DNA of 64,000 bases from Toxonevra muliebris (Eukaryota; Arthropoda; Insecta; Diptera; Pallopteridae): NCBI GenBank assembly GCA_963691655.1, contig OY829326.1, positions 75,881,235-75,945,234 of the forward strand. Direction: 5' to 3'. Every line of letters begins with the position of its first letter. Position 1 is the first letter of the stretch. This document shows positions 57,435 to 64,000 of the stretch, piece after piece. The position numbers and the translations under genes were made by a program. The notes beneath the pieces are model-generated. The model searched no databases and had not been told where the DNA came from. It was given only the letters and a program-made list of their open reading frames with translations.

Positions 57435-57439
57435 TAGCA

Positions 57440-59070
57440 CATATTTAAAAAGCTATTGAACTTCCTATTAGAATAAGCGAGATTATGAAAACATACATTT
57501 TCAAATTTTAGAAGCCTCGTAAAAGCCAACTTGATGAACTGCGATAGCATGAATGCTTCTGTGTATTCTATATAATCCACATAGCTATTGATAATCAAGG
57601 TAATACAAATAAAAAATTTTAGATATTATTCTTTCAGTTTGAAACAAAAGTAGTAATTTTGTAAATACTTATCGTACAAATTTTCAGTTAGGCAAGCCCG
57701 GCTTTTGGGCTTATATGGATATACCGCCACTGGTTGGACATATCGGTCCGTCGATTGCCATCGCCTTCTGTCTTTTTTCAGTTGCAGTAAATGCCACAAA
57801 TTCTTAGGAATTATATATAGTCGAAATCTAAACCGAAATTGCTCCTGTTCATGCTCAAACTATGTACTAATTCATCACGCCTCAAAATGTTTATTAGAGT
57901 CTTCTTTAAAACTTTCATTCAGATTTCAAATCGAACCAAAACCAAATTTGTGGTTATTATTTCTCCTTTTGTTGAAATTAATATACAATGCAGTTGAGCT
58001 GCAATTGAAAAATTGTTACAGTTTACGGAAATGTAGCGCATATTTTTTGTTTCTTTCCCATTAGACAAAAATCAAATTAAATAGTTTTAAAAGTATTCGA
58101 ACTGAACTCCTGGGACGCGCAACACACCCAGACTTAGTGTCTCCAAGAGACTTATTAACCAAGTAAGCTCATGGAATAGACAGCAAACTCTAGAAGAACA
58201 TTAAGATAAAAGAAATCATCTTACAAAATGCATAATCTTAAAACCCATTAAAAATCAGTTACAAGATAAATTTGTTTTTCTCTCTTTACCTCTTGGTCAT
58301 GTTCATACATATAAGTAAATAACTACCTACCATAAAAAATAAATAAAACAAATCACAAAAAACTACAAACCAAATCGAACAAGATAAGAAAGAATACTTT
58401 TTATGATTTTTGTTTTTGTAGAATGCGGGTCCCGTCACTCTGACAAAGGAAAACTTGAATTGCTTGAATTGATGCTAAATGAATAGAAAAACCTGCAGTA
58501 AAATGTCACCAAAATAATAAAATTAGCAGATCCCAATGAAAGAACGTTTTCAATGAACAGTGAAGCAAAATGCATGCAAAAGGTGGTCAAAAAATTATTA
58601 GTTTGAATAGCGCATAGGGTTGCAAACTAAAAAGAAAAAAAAAACCGACTTTCAGAAAACCGGTGTGTAATCGTGGCAGAAAAAATCGAGACAAAAAAGT
58701 AATCTTTCAAAAAACCAAAAAAGTACTCAAACAAAAACACCTGTTGTGGCCCGAAAAAATCTGACTATTTCAAGAAGTTTTTCCAAGTAAACCGTAAAAT
58801 AACATGTAGTAAACTTAACTGTAACTAATTTTTATTAAAAAAATATTTAAGATTTTATGAGTAATGAGCGATCCCGAGCGGTGACCAACCGGATCATCTA
58901 AAATTTAAAAATTAAATGAATTTTTACTTTTATTATAAATAACATATTTAACAAAATGGCGACCTTTCAAAGTTAACAGTTCGATTTTCACTAAAAAAAA
59001 CGATGATTTTTCAGCTGTGGAGTCCATTTATGTCCTTAATGGCCTATTATCATTGTACTTGCGTCCAGGT
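57440..59070. other. No gene seen
   Basis: No exon or element recognised. The open frame 57705-58064 is Cys/Leu-rich without a domain. Confidence 0.45.
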
Positions 59071-59079
59071 CACGCTTTT

Positions 59080-60480
59080 TTTACGTAGCACGTTTTCTAC
59101 GTGTAATGTCACGTTTTGCCAATTTTCCTAGGTGGTGAACATTATCTCAATTACGCTGTCGGTGGTAAATGATCCAACTGTGTTCTCTAGGGCTTTACGT
59201 TAAGATTTCCATCTCGCACATATGAAAAATGTATGCTCTGCGTCATCTATTTGTCCGTCGCCGTATATACAATCATGTAGCTCCACTTTTCTCATAGTGT
59301 ATAGATATTTTCGGAAATATCCATGGTCTGACAGGATTAGTTTACCTTCTCAAATCTTCGGTTTGTCCAGCTGGCCAGGGTATTAGCCTGGCTGTCTATC
59401 TTCCTCGATTCTCTTCATTCCACCGTTTCTGCCACTTTTAGAGAGTTTGCAGCTTGATATCTTGCGCTGCTATTTGTGTACAGTTGTTCACTATTACAGT
59501 TCCTATTACGTTTTACGTTCTTCAGCTTATAGATCCAGTAGTACCTCCGTTACTACTGCTACCTCCGTTACTGTGCGGTAAGTAGAGGTTACCCTGAGCG
59601 CTGCTGTTCACTGTACCGATGCCAAAACCTTCTTGCGATTTCCCACTTTCAGCGCATCTGCCCACACTTTACATCTGTATAGTTTTCTTTTACTGTGCCC
59701 TTGACATTTGCCATTGTTGTTTGGCCTTATCTCCGAATAGTTTATCACCTTCTGAGTTTTGACGATTTCGAGGCATATCTGCATTTCAACTTCTATTGGG
59801 ATGTTCTTCTTTGCAAGTCAGTGTAATTACGTTTTTTCTACAGCCAGCTTTAAATCATGGCCACGTTTGCGTTCTCAGTATTTCCTGGTTTAAGTTTCAC
59901 ATCACGTCTTCCGCGGCTCGATGTCGTTTGCGCAGCCGACCAGGTATGTGTCGTCCGGCATCTCGATCGGCAATATCTCGGCCTAGCTGCCAGTAGTCTC
60001 ATATATGAGTTCAGGGTTGCTGATATAGTTCAGCATGATTCTTCTCAGATAGTGGGGCATTTAAAAACTGTTCTCCATGGCATCGATCATGTCAGCCATC
60101 AGGCACTGATGAATGTGTTTCTTACATCCATAGTTGTGAAAAGAACTACGCGTTTAGAGTATTGATTTCTGCACTGGACAGCTTCTACGCTCTCCACGAC
60201 TTCCTCGATGGTTTCTATTGTACGCCTTCCCGGTCTAAAATCGTGTTGCCTTGCAGATATCTCTACAGTGTTGTTAATTGCTGCTACAAGACTGAAGTTA
60301 TTCAGTCTCTCGAAGAGTTTCCCCTGTGGTGTTTAAGATACAAAGTGGACGATATGCTGATGGCCATTCTGTGTTGTCTTTTCCCTTGCTAGCACTAGCC
60401 GTTGTTTCTTCCACACCCCTGAGTAGCATCTGAGGGCTCATGTTAAAAACTTCTGCAAAATAGAAAACAAACTATAGAAA
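59080..60480 (-). mobile_element. R1-like non-LTR retrotransposon, reverse transcriptase to 3' end
   Basis: On the minus strand from about 60480: FAEVFNMSPQMLLRGVEETT; then, with frame changes, EWPSAYRPLCILNTTG (RT motif), NNTVEISARQHDFRPGRRTI (FRPGRST-type motif) and EEVVESVEAVQ (60180-60300). The middle of the RT is decayed. Near the 3' end LSDHGYFRKYLYTMRKVELH and DDAEHTFFICARWKS (59195-59345) match the zinc-knuckle end of R1 elements, where one Cys seems replaced by Gly. R1 elements usually sit in 28S rDNA; no rDNA is seen here. The G+C content is above that of the neighbours. Confidence 0.8.
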
Positions 60481-60861
60481 ACATTTTCACATTAAAGAAG
60501 CAAAGAAAAATCAAATTAGGACAAAGGAAGCTGCCGAAAAAGAAACTGCAGCATCTATCAAATTTGGTTTTAGAACCAAAAATTGTGATTCAAAAAAAAA
60601 AAAGATGATAATCATGATTTTTAAATTCGAAACAAAAAATGTCAATAACGTTAAATTTCATCCTTTGCTCAATTACAGATAGCTAGCAAAATATTATGAC
60701 TTTAAAAAATTAAGTCACCAGTCTTTTTGAAATCAATGACTGCTCATTGATTATAGCAATCAATTTGAGACTTCAAGGCAAATAAGGTACAATCATTCAC
60801 ATGACTTCACACTATACTTGAAGTTGCAGTCATTATTTCAAATTAGTTTGAAGTCACAGTC

Positions 60862-61055
60862 AATTTCTTATCGGCTTGTGGTTTTGCCATTACCAATCAA
60901 GGTGTGTACTTGTACACTATCTTATAAGTCTCAAGAAAGTAATGAAAATTAACCACCAGACGAAGACGGGAATCGAACCCGAACCTCCCGGATGAAAGTC
61001 TAGTCACTAGACTATCACTAGACTCGATAGTCACTAGACTATCGAGGTCGTCCCA
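60862..61055 (-). repeat. tRNA-derived SINE with head and body
   Basis: On the minus strand the head runs GGGACGACCTCGATAGTCTA (61055 inward), with the GATAGTCTAGTGACTA segment partly triplicated. Then come ACTTTCATCCGGGAGGTTCG and a perfect B-box, GGTTCGATTCC (complement of 60974-60984). The T-arm CGGGTTCGATTCCCG is intact. Five acceptor pairs (GACGA/TCGTC) remain, but the A-box region is expanded, so a working tRNA is unlikely. The body after the head (60862-60950) matches 32910-32985. Confidence 0.75.
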
Positions 61056-61250
61056 CATTTTGAGTTTTTTTTTCTTTTTACAAATTTTTTGAAAAATATT
61101 TTGAATTACAAATAAAATTAGGAAAACCTAGTAATCTGCTCTCGTAATCGAGGTCGTCCCACAATTAAGTAAATTATCAAAAAATTTGGAGTTTTTTTTA
61201 CAGATTTTTTTAAAAATTCTGAATTACAAATAACATTAGGAAAGAAAAAA
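61035..61250. repeat. Tandem duplication of about 110 bp
   Basis: CGAGGTCGTCCCACA begins at 61040 and again at 61149. Both are followed by GAGTTTTTTTT-type runs and GAATTACAAATAA(A/C)ATTAGGAAA. The duplicated unit includes the outermost 15 bp of the SINE head. Confidence 0.75.
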
Positions 61251-61559
61251 ATTGGTGAATTCAATTGACTTCATTGAACAAATTGAAGTCAATTGACTTC
61301 AAATGACTACAATCGAACACAAATGACTTTAAATTACTTCAAAATGAATGACTTCAAGTCAATTAATATTCTGTAGAGATCAGGACTGCAAATAAGAGAC
61401 TGATCATTATTTGACTTCAAAAAAATGCTTCAAAAATGAAGGATAAGTCATTGACTTTAATATGACTTGTGACTTCACAGTCTTAATTCTGCATTCACAA
61501 AAAGACTGGAATATAAGTCATTTGACTTCAAACTTAAAAAGGCTGTAATCTGTTACAGC

Positions 61560-62225
61560 TCTATTAGATATAAGAAATGTAAACCAATAAATTTTTAAAA
61601 AGGCATTTAAGAAAATTTCTCTAAAAAGGTTCAACAATTAAACTAACCACTAATTTTAGCATTCCGCCACACAGTAGAATGAAATTTTTTAAAGACATCT
61701 AGTTGAATCCGTGGAAAAAATAATGTAACATCGTAAATATTGTCAGCATCTCCCACCAAAGAAATATCGCTCCCACGGCAGTTGGGTCTTTGTTCCCGGA
61801 GCGATTTGCCACCTGGTCACGACTAAAGACTGCCACCAATCTCAACATCACCCGGATACATATGGACAACAACATTCGGAATGAATTTTGCTACAACAAC
61901 CAAAGAAATGTGTGTGTTGGTATGCATGCATCGTATAATTTCATACTGAAATTATACACAGTTTTATATTGCTTTAGATACAAATTTGTTTCATTTTTTT
62001 ATTCATTTGGGATTTCTTTATGTTAATTATAGAAATTCATTCGGACCTCTGTTGAAACTGAACTGCACTGCACTGTGAATTGTGAGTTTATTGCAAAAAT
62101 AAAGTTAGATTCATCGTAGACAAATTGTGGCATGCATGATTGCAAAAGAATAGTTATTACCTGACCGTATAGACCACATTGTCCACATTCGAGAATTTAT
62201 GAAATATAACCAAAATGAGTAGGTA
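61560..62225. other. No gene seen
   Basis: No exon recognised. The open frame 61790-62026 lacks a domain. Confidence 0.5.
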
Positions 62226-62229
62226 AATA

Positions 62230-63240
62230 AAGGGTTTTTCATTAAGTTGTGTATGAGATATGATGGAAACCATTATTGCACATTAAAGTACATTTAACAC
62301 CATTGTTTAAAAATGATACCATCCAAATGGCCTCGGTGTTTTTGTTTACAGGACTCCATCCGAGACGACTAATAACTCTGTTGCATAAGTCGGGCTGGAT
62401 CTCACCAATTGGTCAATTGTTGTTAGTTTGTTGGCATAACCTAGCGACTTAACGTAGCTCCAGAGAAAAAAGTCCAAGGGCGTTAAATCGCATGTTCTTG
62501 ACGGCCATTCCACATCGCCTCTTCTGGAAATAACTCGTTCTGGGAACTTTTCATGCAACAACTTCAATGTAAAGACTGCGGTGTGACACGTTGCGCAGTC
62601 TTGTTAGAAGCACATACTGTCCAGGTTCATGCCATCCAATTGAGGCTACAAAAAAAGAAAGACGCACACCACCGTCTGGCCATTCTCGTTTCAGAAAATG
62701 TATGACCCAATGACTCCGCCTGACCAAAATTCACACCAAACAGTAAGTTTCTCCGAATACAGTGGAGACTCCCGAGACTGCCCAAATGCGCCAAATTAGC
62801 TTATTTAACCAAAAATGTGCTTCATCACTGGAGATGATTTTTTCGCCAAAATTTGGATCCGTTTCCAACTGCTCCTGAGCCCAATCATACCAGAGTATGA
62901 CGGTGGTCTTGGGGCTTCAGTTCCTTTCTCAATTGAATCTTATACAGGTGGATTCCCAAGTCTGTCGCGAAATTCGCCAAGTTGAGATCACAGAAAGGCC
63001 AACTCCTTGTGCAGGGCGAGAAATCAAGCGGTTTGGGTGTTCAGTCACAATTTCACTTGACCACGCGTTTTGTCATCGTACAGGGACTGCTCGACCGGCA
63101 ACCGAACCGCTTTACTGGAACTTCTCGATAATTCGTTCAATTGATGGCTCGGTTGGACGGTCATTTCGGCCGTAAATATGTCGTTGCTAGCGAAAAGTTT
63201 GACGAACAGAACACGAATTTTTATATTAAAATTTAACAAT
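62230..63240 (-). mobile_element. DD41D-type mariner element, second family, inactive
   Basis: The left end is TA then AAGGGTTTTTCATTAAG (62230-62246); the right end was not found. The minus-strand transposase gives KLLHEKFPERVISRRGDVEW then CDLTPLDFFLWSYVKSLGYA (62360-62530). The second catalytic Asp is in QDCATCHTA (about 62600), preceded by a TAA where Gln is expected. Counting from that Asp to the Asp of LTPLD gives exactly 41 residues, so DD41D. Decayed N-terminal pieces extend to about 63240. The last Asp is intact, unlike the copy at 51 kb. Confidence 0.85.
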
Positions 63241-63249
63241 TTCGATGCA

Positions 63250-63785
63250 CTGTTTAATGGTGTAATTTAAATTTAAAAAAATTGGAAATTGATGGATGAA
63301 TAGTTCTCCTAAGTCTCTAGCAATTTTATCTCTATCCATATGCGACCCACGTTTGTTTGTAGCTCCATAGTTGTTTTCTTATAACCTTTAATAAAGGACA
63401 AACAAATCAATATAGAGGGATGAAATTTGATGTGATGATTGTGGAAGTCCTAAGTAATCATAATTTCAGTGCAAAAGGTTTCTATCAAGTCCCATTAAAA
63501 TGAGGCCATGAAAGGGTTAATAGATTTAACTAACTTCACATCCTAAACATAAAATAATGAGAATGCCTCACATAATCTGGAAGCTAATTTATAAGTAATA
63601 CACATTTTTAGACTCGTAAAAATTTAATTTTAATTTTTAGATTTATTGTCCGACTTACAAGAATTGCTTGTTCACACTTTTATGTATTATTCGTACAAGA
63701 GAGAGATCGATAGCAAGCGGAAGTCAACTATGAGGAGACAAAAGGGAATAAGGGAATGTTTGCATATTTTAGGATTGTTACATTG
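63250..63785. other. No gene seen
   Basis: AT-rich DNA without supported features. Confidence 0.5.
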
Positions 63786-63794
63786 TAGGAAAGT

Positions 63795-64000
63795 TGAGGA
63801 GCAAGGTTGATTATGGATATTTATAATTCACAAGATCTGAAAATTCTGACATTTTCGATGGTCTAACAAGCCTAAGACTTTCTACTTCTGAAGGTCCTGA
63901 TGGGATAGCTCCATTTGTAGAAACTGTGCATCATCTTTGTCTGTTCCACTGCTTATAATTTTTAATGAGTCAATTGCCTCAGGAGTTTTCCTTGATGAGT
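63795..64000 (+). mobile_element. Non-LTR reverse transcriptase, N-terminal part, cut by the window edge
   Basis: The + strand reads DIFDGLTSLRLSTSEGPDGI then, after a one-base frame change, ASSLSVPLLIIFNESIASGV and FLDE. This is the first RT block of Jockey/I/LOA-type elements (GPDGIP, then PL..IFN.S...G.FP). The remainder lies outside the window. Confidence 0.8.

Larger units (their letters stand above)
60700..61545. repeat. TGACTTCAA / AAGTCATT-rich tract
   Basis: From 60700 to 60870 and again from 61260 to 61540 the sequence is a dense, degenerate array of TGACTTCAA, AAGTCA and AATGACTTCA words in both orientations. The SINE and a 110-bp duplication interrupt it. Confidence 0.75.

Noticed and set aside
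59796..60392. Three + strand open frames of 66-102 codons
   Set aside because: Reverse shadows of the minus-strand R1-like reverse transcriptase.
60960..61055. A functional tRNA gene on the minus strand
   Set aside because: The T-arm and B-box are good, but the A-box segment is triplicated, the acceptor stem is incomplete, and the body matches a second repeat copy. It is a SINE.
1..64000. Any CRISPR array, phage-defence locus or prokaryotic gene cluster
   Set aside because: No regular spacer-repeat array and no bacterial-type genes; introns, poly(A) signals and insect transposons throughout.

Overview
This 64 kb window is AT-rich eukaryotic DNA from a higher fly (Diptera, Brachycera). A tephritid fruit fly is the most likely source. 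That placement is an inference: it rests on an Iroquois-class homeobox gene with fly-type low-complexity tracts, a 64-bp intron, very long transposon-filled introns, and a mix of DD41D, DD37E and Tc1-like transposons with RTE-, R1- and I/LOA-like retrotransposons. There is no operon, CRISPR array, rRNA gene or bacterial-style system.

Two host genes can be supported. (1) The 3' part of an Iroquois homeobox gene on the + strand, most like mirror (mirr): a homeodomain exon at 3542-3933, a 64-bp intron, and a long Gln/His/Asn/Ser-rich C-terminal exon from 3998 to 5192 or 5286. Its 5' exons lie outside the window, and 1-3541 looks like intron holding a piggyBac-type MITE. (2) A secreted Ly6/three-finger protein gene on the + strand with exons at 35064-35166, 35345-35539 and 42809-about 43312, split by a 7.3-kb intron full of repeats. 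Its C-terminal GPI-type tail sits in a different frame from the Ly6 domain.

Almost everything else that can be identified is transposon debris. From left to right: RTE-like retrotransposon (6.4-7.5 kb); Tc1-like copy (9.5-10.6 kb); 66-67-bp palindrome-bearing tandem repeat (15.7-15.9 kb); pieces of one I/LOA-like family (15.6, 16.5-17.1, 24.5 and 38.2-39.15 kb); hAT-type MITE with an exact 8-bp target duplication (19.5-20.3 kb); a nest of up to three elements (25.35-30.63 kb); pogo/Tigger-like fragment (31.6 kb); long-TIR foldback element (33.5-34.6 kb); foldback element (39.5-40.5 kb); degenerate minisatellite (41.3-41.9 kb); endonuclease fragment of a non-LTR element followed by an internally deleted mariner-type copy (43.5-45.0 kb); Tc1-like copy (45.2-46.0 kb); RTE-like element (46.7-48.1 kb); hAT-type ends enclosing a Tc1-like transposase (48.25-49.56 kb); DD41D element with TIRs (51.19-52.43 kb); R1-like linker and second Tc1-like copy (52.85-54.0 kb); hAT C-terminal domain (55.4-55.6 kb); I/LOA-like element (55.9-57.4 kb); R1-like element (59.1-60.5 kb); tRNA-derived SINE inside a TGACTTCAA-rich tract (60.7-61.55 kb); second DD41D copy (62.2-63.25 kb); and a reverse transcriptase that runs off the right edge.

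The most notable structure is the nest at 25.35-30.63 kb. A 1,261-bp DD37E element with TA duplications lies inside the reading frame of a 2.3-kb TIR element, and removing it rejoins that frame. The whole may lie inside a third, weaker TIR pair. Other leads are a hammerhead-ribozyme-like core at 8761-8804, tRNA-derived SINEs, and several perfect hairpins.
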